Of a DNA stretch of 64,000 nt, positions 29,451 to 41,235 are shown piece after piece. The notes under the pieces were generated by a model, which made no database searches, had not been told where the DNA came from, and saw nothing but the letters and a program-made list of their open reading frames with translations. How positions within the stretch are numbered: the stretch's first letter is position 1; each line of letters opens with the position of its first letter. The position numbers were made by a program, and so were the translations under genes. The stretch is taken from NCBI RefSeq assembly GCF_964204645.1, contig NC_134034.1:9729414-9793413 (forward strand), given 5' to 3'. The DNA is from Tubulanus polymorphus (lineage: Eukaryota > Nemertea > Palaeonemertea > Tubulaniformes > Tubulanidae).

Positions 29451-30335
29451 ACACAACTTAGACCCAGTTTAAGACCATCTCAGTTCTATAGCCAATCTAA
29501 CACCTTAAGACTAGTTAGTCTAAGCTCATTTTGGTTCTATAGCCAATCTAACAACTTAAGACCAGTCTAAGCTCAGTTTGGTTCTATAGCCAATCTAACA
29601 ATCTAAGACCAGTCTAAGCTCATTTTGGTTCTAAAGCCAATCTAACAACTTAAGACCAGTCTAAGCTCATTTTGTTCTATAGCCAATCTAACAATTTAAG
29701 ACCGGTCTAAGCTCATTTTAGTTCTATAGCCAATCTAACAACTTAAGACCAGTCTAAGCTCATTTTAGTTCTATAGCCAATCTAACAATTTAAGACCAGT
29801 CTAAGCTCATTTTGGTTCTATAGCCAATCTAACACCTTAAGACCTGTCTAAGCTCATTTTGTTCTATAGCCAATCTAACAACTTAAGACCAGTATAAGCT
29901 CATTTTAGTTCTATAGCCAATCTAACAACTTAAGACCAGTCTAAGCTCATTTTGGTTCTATAACCAATCAAACACCTTAAGACCAGTCTAAGCTCAATTT
30001 GGTTCTATAGCCAATCTAACACCTTAAGACCGGTCTAAGCTCATTTTGTTATATAGCCAATCTAACTATTTAAGACCAGTCTAAGCTCATTTTGGTTCTA
30101 TAGCCAATCTAACACCTTAAGACCTGTCTAAGCTCATTTTGTTCTATAGCCAATCTAACAACTTAAGACCAGTCTAAGCTCATTTTGGTTCTATAGCCAA
30201 TCTAACAACTTAAGACCAGTCTAAGCTCATTTTGGTTCTATAACCAATCAAACACCTTAAGACCAGTCTAAGCTCATTCTAAGATTTATGGCGATTTTTG
30301 AACTTATTTTCATGACTGTAAAACTGGGGCCTCGA
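29450..30335 (+). repeat. M2-derived 47 bp tandem array (3), largest
   Basis: About 18 units of AGTCTAAGCTCATTTTGGTT, then CTATAGCCAATCTAACAACT and TAAGACC. It ends with GATTTTTGAACTTATTTTCATG-like sequence, then ACTGTAAAACTGGGGCC, the right end of an M2 MITE, so the array is an internally amplified element. Confidence 0.93.
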
Positions 30336-30700
30336 CATTGATATCAGCATTTGAGGTCCCTATGTCTCACGGTGTCCTGTTGACTACGGCAAAACATCGT
30401 TCCAAATTCAACAAACCTATAACCCTCAATGAAAATAAAAACTGATTCACTGAAAAAAAAAACAGCATCTGCCGATTAACTAATTAATTGGTAGGATTAA
30501 TTGATTAATCGATTAATTGATTCATCAATTTCTTTACATCCATACATGAGAAAATTTTAAAGAAAAGAAAATAATCGTTTTTATCCAATGAATAAAACGG
30601 ACTAGCTCATCCCTGCGGTTGTAAAAACATCTGAAATCGTGGACTTCCATATTTGAGTTCACGGTTAAACTAGAAAACAACAAGTGCAAGGACATACGCT
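30336..30700. other. No gene seen
   Basis: Contains repeated TTAATTGATTAATCGATTAA motifs (30478-30530). Confidence 0.4.
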
Positions 30701-30714
30701 GTTTATCCGCTCGA

Positions 30715-30965
30715 TTGAAAAACCAGACGACGGCGAAGCAGTTTAAAAAGTTGATATTCAGCTGGCGACCTTGGTTTATTCCGATCGCCTCGGTTATAAA
30801 TCGATCGAACGCTGAAAAGAACGCGCGCGAGTGCGTACTGACGTCGCACGCAGCGTTCGAACTTAAATCGTCTGTATTGAAATCGCGCATTAAATAGGCC
30901 TATTGAAACTAATTTCGTCAATTCAAATATTTTTTGTGGACAATAAAATTATCTATCTATCTAAC
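30715..30965 (+). other. Open frame followed by retroelement-like tail
   Basis: A 60-codon frame (CpG-rich, ending in TAG near 30897) is followed by GGACAATAAAATTATCTATC and a short ATCT run. This looks like the 3' end of a non-LTR retrotransposon, or less likely a last exon with AATAAA. I recognise no domain. Confidence 0.25.
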
Positions 30966-31007
30966 GTAACTTAATCGCCAATACTTAAACGATACACGCG
31001 GCCACAG

Positions 31008-31450
31008 GGGCGGATTTAGGTGGCGGTCTCGGGGGCCCGGAACTCCGGCCTCCCACAAGGTTGTTTGTCCTTTTCATCACTAGGGAATGGTTAAAATCTG
31101 CAAATTTGACACGTGTCTTTTTGGATTTTAGATTTCTTCGAAAATATCTGATACTGAGGGTGGGACCCGCTAGTAGTAGTGGCTGATCAAGGGGGCTTGA
31201 GCACCCCCTTTTTCGGCCTCACACCCCTTTTTTCGGCCAAGTGACCTTGGAATTTTCTTCCCAAGAATTAAGTTTAGAAATTTGTGAAATTGTGCACATA
31301 TTTCATTTCTAATTGCAACCCGGAAAGTGCTCAGAATGCACCTAAATGCATCTTACTTTTCAAAATTTTCTCGGGTCCCCATACCCTCCACGCGTAAGTA
31401 GTGACCCAAATAAGTAGTGGGCGACCCCTTTTTCGAACCTAACGGCCGCT
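31008..31450. mobile_element. Decayed DNA transposon end (CAGGGGCGGATTTAGG)
   Basis: CAGGGGCGGATTTAGGTGGC at 31008 resembles hAT-type termini; a reversed GATCCGCCCCCGG lies near 31670, and TGATCAAGGGGGCTTGAGCA near 31185 is a second related block. No target duplication or transposase is seen. Confidence 0.3.
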
Positions 31451-31454
31451 TAAT

Positions 31455-31458
31455 CTAG

Positions 31459-31497
<39 letters not shown>

Positions 31498-31560
31498 TTT
31501 ATTTCTTATATACCGCGCTCTGTATACATATCAGCGCGGTTTACAAATATACAAGGCTAC
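31455..31560 (-). mobile_element. Reversed SINE 3' end with (AAT)n tail
   Basis: AAT triplets, then TATTTATTTCTTATATACCG, then CGCTCTGTATACATATCAGC. Reverse-complemented this ends GCGCGGTATATAAGAAATAA plus ATT repeats, comparable with the SINE 3' end at 55300-55370. Confidence 0.55.
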
Positions 31561-31679
31561 AAAAACAATTAAGAACAGTCAATCAAAATATTGCCTAAAA
31601 AGAAAAGAAAAAATGGGCTTTAGATGGGCCTTTTCTCTTTTTCTGTACCCCTGCCTCCCAAATATCCAAGATCCGCCCC

Positions 31680-32785
31680 CGGTGTCGGTATCGTTCATTT
31701 GGTAGCCGAAAATGTGTCGACGGACCGCACGGACCCGCGAAGAGACAAAGTTCCCCCATTCGCCTCGATCAACATAGATGTTTTTCCAACGCGTGATGAT
31801 GACGACCTTCACCCGAATACCGCCGCGTCGGAATCGAAATCGGATAACAACGCGAAGCACACACGCAAGTAAAGTACATGTGCGTTTGTTTGATTATTCA
31901 AGCGGTATCAAAATATTATTTTTACGTCGGTCTGACGGCTTCGAACGAGAACAGCGGTTATGGAATCGATTTCATAATATGAACTTCAGCGTTTAACTAG
32001 GCAAGAAAGGGAAAGCGAGATGTGTGGCTGAGAGAGATATAAGGGAGGGGGGAACATATTGGGATGGTCCCGGTCCTTGCGCTCCTGACGGAGATCGTTA
32101 AAAGAAAATTCTGTAAACTCGACCGCCGATCGCACAACTATATCTGTACTTCGATTTCCGATTTCAAAATCAAACCCCCTCCCCGTTTCGCTCCCGGCAG
32201 GTGTCGTGGGTCTGTAAGGGACGCTCAATCAAAAAATCTAACAAAATTTACAAACCAAATAAACAACAGGGACAATCCCTATTTTAAGATCAAAACCTAT
32301 GAACTAGGCAATTGTCGGAAATTGTATCTGCTGCCGTAGGAGGGACCGCACCGGTGTCATTCGAAATAACACCTTTATCCGAGAGATGCCTTTTCTTTCG
32401 GACCCCTGTGGCCTTCAAAAAATTACATAGGTCAGTAGCAGAGATATAGGTTTAAGGATGTCCGCTTGGTGGCCATCTTGATTCTGACCAGTTTTCGGGC
32501 CGTAGATTTGTCTCTCGAGGGTAGATACGCGTACAAACCAAATATTAACCTCAAAAAAAAAAAATGTATACTTAATTCAAACCTTTTAAAACCGCGCCAT
32601 AACTGACCCTCACGCGACAGATAAGTCAACTTCGTCGAAACGCATTAACAAACATGCGATTTTTCAATATCGATATCCCTTTTTTTAATAAACCGATTCG
32701 AAGTAATAAAATACAAATTTGAACAGCTGTCCATCCGCGCGTATTTTGTTCGAATATATCACACGTGTACATACTCGGCAGCAGC
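31680..32785. other. No gene supported
   Basis: CpG-rich stretches with overlapping open frames (31624-31872, 32064-32339) but no domain or splice-consistent series. Confidence 0.35.
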
Positions 32786-32786
32786 G

Positions 32787-32787
<1 letters not shown>

Positions 32788-32826
<39 letters not shown>
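32788..32826. repeat. (TA)n microsatellite
   Basis: About 38 bases of AT dinucleotides. Confidence 0.9.
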
Positions 32827-33054
32827 CAAAAAGAGAAAAAATCATTATAGCATATATTCATTTCCACCCACTTTAGACCGGTTTCAAATGTTTTTCTTTT
32901 TCTATCGCCGAGCGAAAAACACAATTCCCGCGCCACGAAAGTCAAGGTCAAAATTTTCTTTACTTTTATCTGCATTCTTTATCTGTACGAAGAGTTTTCA
33001 GAGTCAACTCATTGAACTAATCTTAACTCGTGAGATGATTCCGAGTCAAGTCGT

Positions 33055-33270
33055 AACTTCACCGGCGATATTTTTCGATCGAAAATGAACTACAAACACC
33101 AGATATTAGACACTATATCAGAACACTTTCAAAAACCGATCATCTACACTTTTCACATGTTCAGTACTTCGCCTGAGATATCGTTTAATCGAAAATGAAC
33201 TACAAACATTAGATTTTAACATTTTATCCGAACATTTTCAAAAACTGATAGTTCACACTTCACATGTGAT
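33055..33270 (+). repeat. Dispersed repeat R1, two tandem units
   Basis: Two ~115 bp units with CGAAAATGAACTACAAACA, CATTTTATC.GAACA.TTTCA and GTTCACACTTCACATGTG. Family also at 8900, 34425, 39890 and 47510. Confidence 0.75.
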
Positions 33271-33700
33271 AATAACGAACTCCAAACGCGATCGTTCAGA
33301 ATTTCAACCGACGAGGCATTTTCAAACGCGACCACATTAGTAATTTCTATCGATACACAAGTATTAACAAGTATTCACCTAACAAACGAAAAAGGTGGTT
33401 CCTAAACAGCGTATTGATACCCGCTAAGTTACGGAGCACCGCTTTTGTTGATATTTCGGTGTTGGGAAGGTAATACATTGTGTTTTCCACGTGTGCACGC
33501 ACCCACCAGCAATGCCTTTTTCATCAAATTAAGTGCACCGCACAACTTCACATTTCGCACTCAAATAACAAGAGGCAAGAAGCTCTCGAATTTTGCAAAA
33601 CACCTGGCTTATATGTTATATACATGATGTCAATTGTTCACCACGTGGAGGGAGCGTCCTGAAAAGTACATATTCATACAAGCGATAGTTGACAATGGTT
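33271..33700. other. No gene seen
   Basis: Unique sequence. Overlapping 60-residue frames near 33445-33662 have no recognisable features. Confidence 0.4.
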
Positions 33701-33955
33701 TTCATGCGTCAGTTCCCATTGCATTTCCATTGCATCTACTGGGCCGGTAAATGAACTTTTTGAATTTCGATCCTGTTCCTCAGTTATTCAGAGGTCATGT
33801 CGCTGAAAAACAGTGTTTTTAGTGCCCAGTACTGCCACCAGGTGGCACACATAGCCTATTTTTGTAGTGCACAGTTTGACCACCTGTACTAACATTGTAC
33901 CCGAGTTTCATCAAGATCAAACAAGTATTAACGAAGCAAAGTAGCTGAAAGACTG
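33700..33955 (+). repeat. Dispersed repeat R2, copy 1
   Basis: Shares CAGTTCCCATTGCATTTCC, a GCCACCAGGTGGC block, ATTGTACCCGAGTTTCATCA and ATTAACGAAGC with 48075-48350. About 260 bp, unclassified. Confidence 0.65.
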
Positions 33956-34190
33956 ATACCCAGATAGACAGACCCACTGACCCACAGACAGACAGACTGA
34001 CCCACTGAAAGACAGACTGACAGGCAGATAAACACACTGACCCACTGAAAGACACACTGACAGACAGACATACTCACAGATAGACTGACAGACACACTGA
34101 CAGACAGATAAACACACTGACCCACTGACAGACAGACATACTGACAGGCAGACTGACAGACACACTGACCCACTGAAAGACAGTTCTCGA
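33956..34190 (+). repeat. GACA/GACT-type degenerate microsatellite
   Basis: Variable tetranucleotide array (CAGACAGACTGACCCACTGA). It starts at the end of R2 and produces CLSV-rich frames on the minus strand. Confidence 0.9.
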
Positions 34191-34424
34191 TCTAATCATT
34201 TGCATTTATTGAAGTTTCCTTCGTTTCTCCCGTCATTTGAATTCAATTCACACAATTTTGACTCCTTACGAATTTTTCATTGCATTCCTTCCTTATATTT
34301 ATGCGGGAAATAAAACGCAAACATCACTTGATTCGCGATGATTTGCGACCTATAAAATTAATCATGTCAGGAAGATCAATTTTTTCCCCATACAATTTCT
34401 GACATCTGTTTTTCATTTGAAAAT

Positions 34425-34665
34425 TTCTCAGGGGAAATTCTGAACACACGCGAAGTGTAGACGATCAGTTGCTGAAAGTGTGCTGATAAAATGTCTAATA
34501 TTTGGCGTTTTCAGTTCATTTTCAATTGAATATGTCTCAGGTGAAGCACTGAACACACGTGAAGTGTGGACGATCGGTTGCTGAAAGTGTGTTGATAAAA
34601 TGTTTTTAGTTCATTTTCAAATAGTCGAAGTACTGAACGCATGCGTAGTGTGGACGATAAAAAAT
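34425..34665 (-). repeat. Dispersed repeat R1, two to three units reversed
   Basis: GAAGTGTGGACGATCGGTTG, then CTGAAAGTGTGTTGATAAAATG and AGTTCATTTTCAA repeated, the reverse complement of 33055-33270. Confidence 0.75.
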
Positions 34666-35502
34666 CAAAGAATAGAAACGAAATATGAAATGAGCGAGGG
34701 TGGTGATGTCGAGATAGCAGAATGATACCACCATCCCCGCCCCCCTTCTGCGACTGAACGAAACCAGTCTCGTGAGAATCTATATATATATATATATGTG
34801 TATATATGTGTATATTTTCGGGTAAGTCCCCAATTTACGACAGCCGTCGCCTAAAAACAAAAAAGCTTTGTTTCGACTTCGCCGATGAAAAGCGTGACGA
34901 GCGACGCTGCTTTCTCACGTTCTCTTCTAGCTATTAAATGATTACCGGCAAAACGCTGCTGGCGCGCAATCGCTCCATCGCCACGAACAGCATCTTAATT
35001 CGAAGCTTCGATTTAACGCAACTCTTCGCGACGATCGATTTTCGCAGAATCGAATTTTGTACTTTCCGCAAAAAACAAAAAAAAACGTCACACGCGGCGT
35101 TCGTTTTCACGGGGGCCGTCTTTTATTTCGAACGGAGAAAAAACCCCTAATTATTATGACTAGTGGAGGTTTTTTTTTCTGTGTGAGGAGTGTTATTCTA
35201 AGGCGAAGCGTTCCCGACAGGCACAGAAAACCTTGAAACAAGAAACGGTTTTCGCACACTTCGTCGTTAAGTTCACTGCGTGCGATCGGTGAATTAAACA
35301 AGAAACATACTGAAACGAACTTACAACGCCACCTATAAACGGGAAAAGGAGTGTTTGTATCGCATGATATCAAAATGATCCCGATTTTGATCAGTTGAAC
35401 AAACGGTAAGGTAGTTGATAGAAGCATGATGGGTTTAGACTTAGTTTTAAATCTAAGCCTCCACTGTCCAAATAGTCCAATGATTCGGGAGTCAAGTGCT
35501 GG
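34666..35502. other. No gene supported
   Basis: Contains a TATATATGTG run (34781-34815). Open frames 34938-35150 (+) and 35107-35532 (-) overlap without recognisable domains. Confidence 0.35.
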
Positions 35503-36140
35503 CCCCGGTTCAACATTGTGACCTAAGTCCAAAATGAACCAAAATGAGCTTAGACTGGTCTTCAGTTGTTAGATTGGCTATAGAACCAAAATAAGCTTAG
35601 ACTGGTCTTAAGTTGTTAGATTGGCTATAGAACCAAAATGAGCTTAGACTGGTCTCAAGTTGTTAGATTGGCTATAGAACCAAAATGAGCTTAGACTGGT
35701 CTTAAGTTGTTAGATTGGCTATAGAACCAAAATGAGCTTAGACTGGTCTTAAGGTGTTAGATTGGCTATAGAACCAAAATGAGCTTAGACTGGTCTTAAG
35801 TTGTTAGATTGGTTATAGAACTAAAATGAGTTTATACTGGTCTTAAGGTGTTAGATTGGCTATAGAACCAAAATGAGCTTGGACTGGTCTTAAGTTGTTA
35901 GATTGGCTATGGAACCAAAATGAGTTTAGACTGATCTTAAGTTGTTAGATTGGTTATAGAACCAAAATGAGCTTAGACTGGTTTTAAGTTGTTAGATTGG
36001 TTATAGAACCAAAATGAGCTTAGACTGGTCTTAAGTTCTTAGATTGGCTATAAAACCAAAATGAGCTTAGACTGGTCTTAAGTTGTTTGATTGATTATAG
36101 AACCAAAATCAGCTTAGACTGGTCTTAAGTGATGATAGGT
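35503..36140 (-). repeat. M2-derived 47 bp tandem array (4)
   Basis: Begins with an M2 end, GGCCCCGGTTCAACATTGTG, then about 13 units of AAAATGAGCTTAGACTGGTC plus TTAAGTTGTTAGATTGGCTA. Confidence 0.93.
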
Positions 36141-36251
36141 CGAACCGAACCCGAAATGCACTTATATCTAATCGTTGATAGGATTCACGCTCGTCGTAAA
36201 CAAATCTCCGAGTTGGATCGTACAGAACCGATTCGTGTTTTTACAACTACA

Positions 36252-36508
36252 GGTGGATTAAACCAGCTGAACACGTGAAACGAGACGAGCGAACGAATGT
36301 TATAATATTCCGCGCGGGGAAAACATTACATATTCCGCCGCGTGTCATCGTAAATCGATATCTGAATTATCATCGTTCGCCGCCACATATTATGCAAGTA
36401 ATACATAGCTCTCTCGAATTATCGGAAGTTTGTTTCGAAATTCTCCGATTCGAGAGTCGAGATAGAGAACTCGACGGCACGTTTTTATTACGTCATATCG
36501 TTCGTTAA
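36252..36508 (+). CDS. Candidate exon, unrecognised
   Basis: After ACAACTACAG a frame starting WIKPAEHVKRDERTNVIIF stays open for 85 codons to TAA at 36506-36508, with a possible donor CAA|GTAATA near 36393. The stretch is richer in CpG and more protein-like than its flanks, but I recognise no domain and see no partner exon. It could equally be non-coding. Confidence 0.2.
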
Positions 36509-36529
36509 GATTTCACGCGGCGAATTCGA

Positions 36530-36740
36530 CGCGATCGCCCGAGCGTTTTTTAGCCCGTGCCAAATTTTGCCCAGAACAACCGTTCACACGGGTGCCCGAT
36601 GGGCTCGGGCCAAACAGGCATGATCGTATAATCAAGTTTGGCCCGGGCCAAAAATGCTTGTGCGATTGCCGCTTAGAGCACAGGCAAAATTTGGCTCGAG
36701 TCTGATCCCGGACAATTTGGCCGAATCTTCTCCTTGTCTG
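36530..36740. repeat. Inverted-repeat segment (GCCAAATTTTGCC arms)
   Basis: CCCGTGCCAAATTTTGCCC near 36555 and its approximate reverse complement GCACAGGCAAAATTTGGCTC near 36678 bracket GGCTCGGGCCAAAC/TTTGGCCCGGGCC inner arms. Probably a decayed foldback MITE. Confidence 0.45.
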
Positions 36741-37099
36741 ATTGCGACTATGTACTATGTATGTATCCGAGTGGCGAAAAAAAATCATAATCAACACATG
36801 CGAAAAAGAGCTCTCATTCTCGAAATAGAACCGCTGATCTCGCCATGGGCTATCCTGAAAATCACGACCGACCGACCGTCAATGAGGCATCAGTTCAACT
36901 GATAAACACACATGGCTGGAATCCGTGTAAACGTTTCAATGAACAGGATTTTTATGAGAACCAAAATTTTTTCTCGTTGCGTTATGAAGTTACAAATTGT
37001 GTAAGAACGAATAACACAAAACTTCGTGTTCTATACGCGCATCGTGTGTTTACTGTAGAACCACTGAACCTAACGGTGTAATACAATCAGCTATACTGA

Positions 37100-37567
37100 C
37101 TGAGTTCAAACAGTTGTGTGGGTTTAATTTGACTCTGGATCCAATTCAAACAGTTGTCAGAGTTTAATTTGTCTCTGAACTCAGTTCCACCGTTGTGTGG
37201 GTTTAATTTGACTCTGAACTCATTTCCACAGTTGTGTGGGTTTAATTTGACTCTGAACTCATTTCCACAGTTGTGTGGGTTTAATTTGACTCTGAACTCA
37301 TTTCCACAGTTGCGTGGGTTTAATTTGACTCTTGATTCTAGTTCCACAGTTGAGTGGGATTAATTTGACTCTGAACTCATTTCCACAGTTGAGTGGGTTT
37401 AATTTGACTCTGGATCCAATTCAAAGAGTTGTGTGGGTTTAATTTGATTCTGGGTCCAGTTCAAACAGTTGTGTGGGTTTAGTTTGACTTTGGACCCAGT
37501 TCAAACAGTTGACAGAGTTTAATTTGTCTCTGAACTCATTTCCACAGTTGTGTGGGTTTAATTTGAC
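37100..37567 (-). repeat. S2 39-42 bp array, reversed
   Basis: About eleven units of CAGTTGTGTGGGTTTAATTT plus GACTCTGAACTCATTTCCA. Open on both strands because the unit length is close to a multiple of three. Confidence 0.93.
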
Positions 37568-38014
37568 CCCCCAAGGATCCGGTTCGGGTAATACAGTAAA
37601 CTATGCCACTGGTGTAATCCAATTACGTGTATGTCTGCCAATCTGCATCATAAGAACCCCATCCCTCACGAGGGCAAAGCTTTCAACTATAAATGTTATT
37701 GCATTGGCTGAGATTTTGTTGAATAAACATCTTATTCGTTAGTTATCTTGTAGTTCTATTTGCCTCTTCTATGTGTCTTCCTCTCGCACTGACTAGCAAC
37801 ATTGAACGAGGTCGATGACCCCCATCTCCAGATCAGACGTTTCTTCGCTGTAGATTGGAAAAAGAAGCCACATGCATACATATACTAACAGCATAATCAT
37901 GAATATGCCCAGTGAGTTAGTGAAATTGAAAACCATCTCGATGGTTAAAACTGAGACCAGTCTATGAAACAGGTCGCTGCGAAACACTTAATTCACGATT
38001 CCAAATCAAACCCG
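37568..38014. other. No gene seen
   Basis: Short open frame 37793-37987 (-) only. TTGTTGAATAAACATCTTAT near 37715 looks like a retroelement tail. Confidence 0.35.
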
Positions 38015-39412
38015 GGCTTGGATCGGTAAAATTATGATTAGTTACCGATGACGACCCTCTCATTCTCACTGACTTCAACGGTTCAGTAAAATTATGATTA
38101 GTTACTTATGATGACCTCATTCTCAATAACTTCTATATAATTCAGTAAAATTATGATTAGTTACTAATGGCGACCTATTCATTCTCACTGACTTCAAGGA
38201 TTCAGCAAAATTATGATTAGTTACTTATGATGACCTCATTCTCAATAACTTCTATTTAATTCCGTAAAATTATGATTAGTTACTAATGGCGACCTATTCA
38301 TTCTCACTGACTTCAAGGATTCAGTAAAATTATGATTAGTTACTTATGATGACCTCATTCTCAATAACTTCTATTTAATTCAGTAAAATTATGATTAGTT
38401 ACTAATGGCGACCTATTCATTCTCACTGACTTCAAGGATTCAGTAAAATTATGATTAGTTACTTATGATGACCTCATTCTCATAGCTTCTATTTAATTCA
38501 GAAAAATTATGATTAGTTACTAATGGCGACCTATTCATTCTCACTGACTTCAAGGATTCAGCAAAATTATGATTAGTTACTTATGATGACCTCATTCTCA
38601 ATAACTTCTATTTAATTCAGTAAAATTATGATTAGTTACTAATGGCGACCTATTCATTCTCACTGACTTCAAGGATTCAGTAAAATTATGATTAGTTACT
38701 TATGATGACCTCATTCTCAATAACTTCTATTTAATTCAGAAAAATTATGATTAGTTACTAATGGCGACCTATTCATTCTCACTGACTTCAAGGATTCAGT
38801 AAAATTATGATTAGTTACTTATGATGACCTCATTCTCAATAACTTCTATTTAATTCAGTAAAATTATGATTAGTTACTAATGGCGACCTATTCATTCTCA
38901 CTGACTTCAAGGATTCAGTAAAATTATGATTAGTTACTTATGATGACCTCATTCTCAATAACTTCTATTTAATTCCGTAAAATTATGATTAGTTACTAAT
39001 GGCGACCTATTCATTCTCACTGACTTCAAGGATTCAGCAAAATTATGATTAGTTACTTATGATGACCTCATTCTCAATAACTTCTATTTAATTCAGTAAA
39101 ATTATGATTAGTTACTAATGGCGACCTATTCATTCTCACTGACTTCAAGGATTCAGTAAAATTATGATTAGTTACTTATGATGACCTCATTCTCAATAAC
39201 TTCTATATAATTCAGTTAAATTATGATTAGTTACTAATGGCGACCTATTCATTCTCACTGACTTCAAGGATTCAGCAAAATTATGATTAGTTACTTATGA
39301 TGACCTCATTCTCAATAACTTCTATTTAATTCAGTAAAATTATGATTAGTTACTAATGGCGACCTATTCATTCTCACTGACTTCAAGGATTCAGTAAAAT
39401 TATGATTAGGAC
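38015..39412 (-). repeat. S1 satellite array with dimeric higher-order structure
   Basis: About 1.4 kb of alternating monomers. A: CAGTAAAATTATGATTAGTT, ACTAATGGCGACCTATTCAT, TCTCACTGACTTCAAGGATT. B: the same first block, then ACTTATGATGACCTCATTCT, CAATAACTTCTATTTAATT. The dimer is about 119 bp and is repeated about 12 times with very few differences. Monomers are the reverse of the 7807-8200 units. Confidence 0.95.
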
Positions 39413-39890
39413 ATCTACAATCTGTACCAACTGCTTATTGATGAAAATGAGCTACGACTGGTTATTTCTTCGATAAGTTTAGAGACGAAGTTGTTAGTTT
39501 TAAATTCAATTACGAGCGACAAATATCAAACTCTTAACTTAATCGCGACAGAAATTCTAGAAATTTGAGCGCGAAACAAAAAAATACGCACCGCGAGTAA
39601 CTGGAAAACCACGAATTTGAGATGCCTGACATTTCAGTCACCGGCTATCGACAACTACGCACGCTTTAAACATTTACCTGAACTATCAGGAATCTTATCA
39701 ACGCAATCGTATGAGAGAACAGAAAAAATGCATATAGACATCTGTAAAGTACATATTATCTGTTAAAGTAACATGGGAAACGCTTCGAAGAACCGCAGCT
39801 GGCGCCGGTTGGTTCTTCTTTTCGATCGGCAGTCCGACCTGACCATGGCTTCGATTAATACTTTCTATCGCTATGCTACCAAATACCGAT
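39413..39890. other. No gene seen
   Basis: Unique sequence between repeat blocks. Confidence 0.4.
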
Positions 39891-40080
39891 CGTACACACT
39901 TCACGTGTGTTCAGTACTTCGCCTGAGACATTTCTAATTGAAAATGAACTACAAACACCAGGTTTTAGACGTTTTATCGGCGCACTTTAAAAAACTGATC
40001 GTTCACACTTCACATGTGTTCAGAACTTCAACCGAGACATTTCTAATTGAAAATAAACTACAAACACCAGTTCCACTATA
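39890..40080 (+). repeat. Dispersed repeat R1, about 1.6 units
   Basis: CACTTCACGTGTGTTCAGTA, TTCTAATTGAAAATGAACTA and CAAACACCAG, repeated at ~115 base spacing. Confidence 0.7.
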
Positions 40081-40357
40081 TATAGAACTATCAGTTATAA
40101 CAAACATATTTTCTGGTGCCCTAAAAGTTCGTAGTAATGAGGTTCCGCTGTAGTAATAAAATGCTGAAAGGGGGGGTGCAGTGCAGGCTGAAGGTCGGAG
40201 ATTAAAAAACAACCTTCCATAAATAAAAAGATTCCCTTCACAGAGAATTAATATTCATAAAATAAAACCCTCAAAGCGGAACGATTTAACATAATGCGCG
40301 ACTGTCAAAATTTCGGTAACGAGTTTTACTGAATTTTTCTCCGCGTGCGTCACTCAC

Positions 40358-40680
40358 CTCGAAACGTGATTTACTCCTTCAAAAAATTCGCTCTGGAGAA
40401 TGATATATCGTCCGTTCTGAAGTATCGCGCGAAACGTTTTAATCCGGTTTGAGATATTAATCTGAAAACGTTTGATTCGTAATGAGCGGTGACGGTATTT
40501 TCGGTCGGTGTTCGCGTAGCGCGGGCGCGCGGGGGCATTGACGTCTACTATAACACAGCGTCGCCGTTAGAATTGTGAGCGAGCGAGCGAGCGAGCGAGC
40601 GAGCGTACGGTGGCAGTGTGTGTGTGCGTGTGTGTGCAACAGCGCGTCGCGCGCGCACACTTCCAACACTTCACAACACG
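40358..40680 (-). promoter_or_regulatory. CpG-rich block with a strong donor: possible promoter and non-coding first exon
   Basis: On the minus strand a GC- and CpG-rich stretch (GCGCGCGCGACGCGC, a GCTC tetranucleotide run at 40568-40606) leads to a near-consensus 5' splice site TTTCGAG|GTGAGTGACG with the last exon base at 40358. The only frame with an ATG there (from about 40543) closes after 55 codons before the donor. The next supported minus-strand acceptor is that of receptor exon 1 at 23623. A first exon of the receptor with a ~16.7 kb intron is possible but inferred. Confidence 0.35.
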
Positions 40681-40729
40681 GTATTATTAGCTATTGACAC
40701 CTGCAGTTTTACCCGATATATTGAAAAAT

Positions 40730-41235
40730 TTAGTCCCTACAATCCCACTCCCAGCTCCCTACAATCACACTCCCAGCTCCCTACAATCACACTCCCAGCT
40801 CCCTAAAATCCCACTCCCAGCTCCCTACAATCCCACTCCCAGCTCCCTACAATCACACTCCCAGCTCCCTACAATCCCACTCCCTGCTCCCTAAAATCCC
40901 ACTCCCAGCTCCCTACAATCCCACTCCCTGCTCCCTACAATCACACTCCCAGCTCCCTACAGTCACACTACCTGCTCCCTACATTCCCACTCCCTGCTCC
41001 CTACAATCACACTCCCAGCTCCCTACAATCACAATACCTGCTCCCTACATTCCCACTCCCTGCTCCCTACAATCACACTACCTGCTCCCTACATTCCCAC
41101 TCCCTGCTCCCTACAATCACACTCCCAGCTCCCTACAATCACAATACCTGCTCCCTACATTCCCACTCCCAGCTCCCTACAATCACAATACCTGCTCCCT
41201 ACATTCCCACTCCCTGCTCCCTACAATCACACTAC
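40730..41235 (+). repeat. 22 bp tandem array (CTCCCTACAATCACACTCCC)
   Basis: About 23 units of CTCCCTACAATCxCACTCCC plus AG or TG, with variants CACTACCTG and ACATTCCCAC in a rough higher-order alternation in the second half. Confidence 0.93.

Noticed and set aside
30703-30921. Minus-strand frames opposite the 30715 frame
   Set aside because: Shadows of a CpG-rich stretch open on both strands; no signature.
38015-39412. CRISPR-like array
   Set aside because: No unique spacers between repeats: it is a contiguous satellite. The eukaryotic context also excludes CRISPR.
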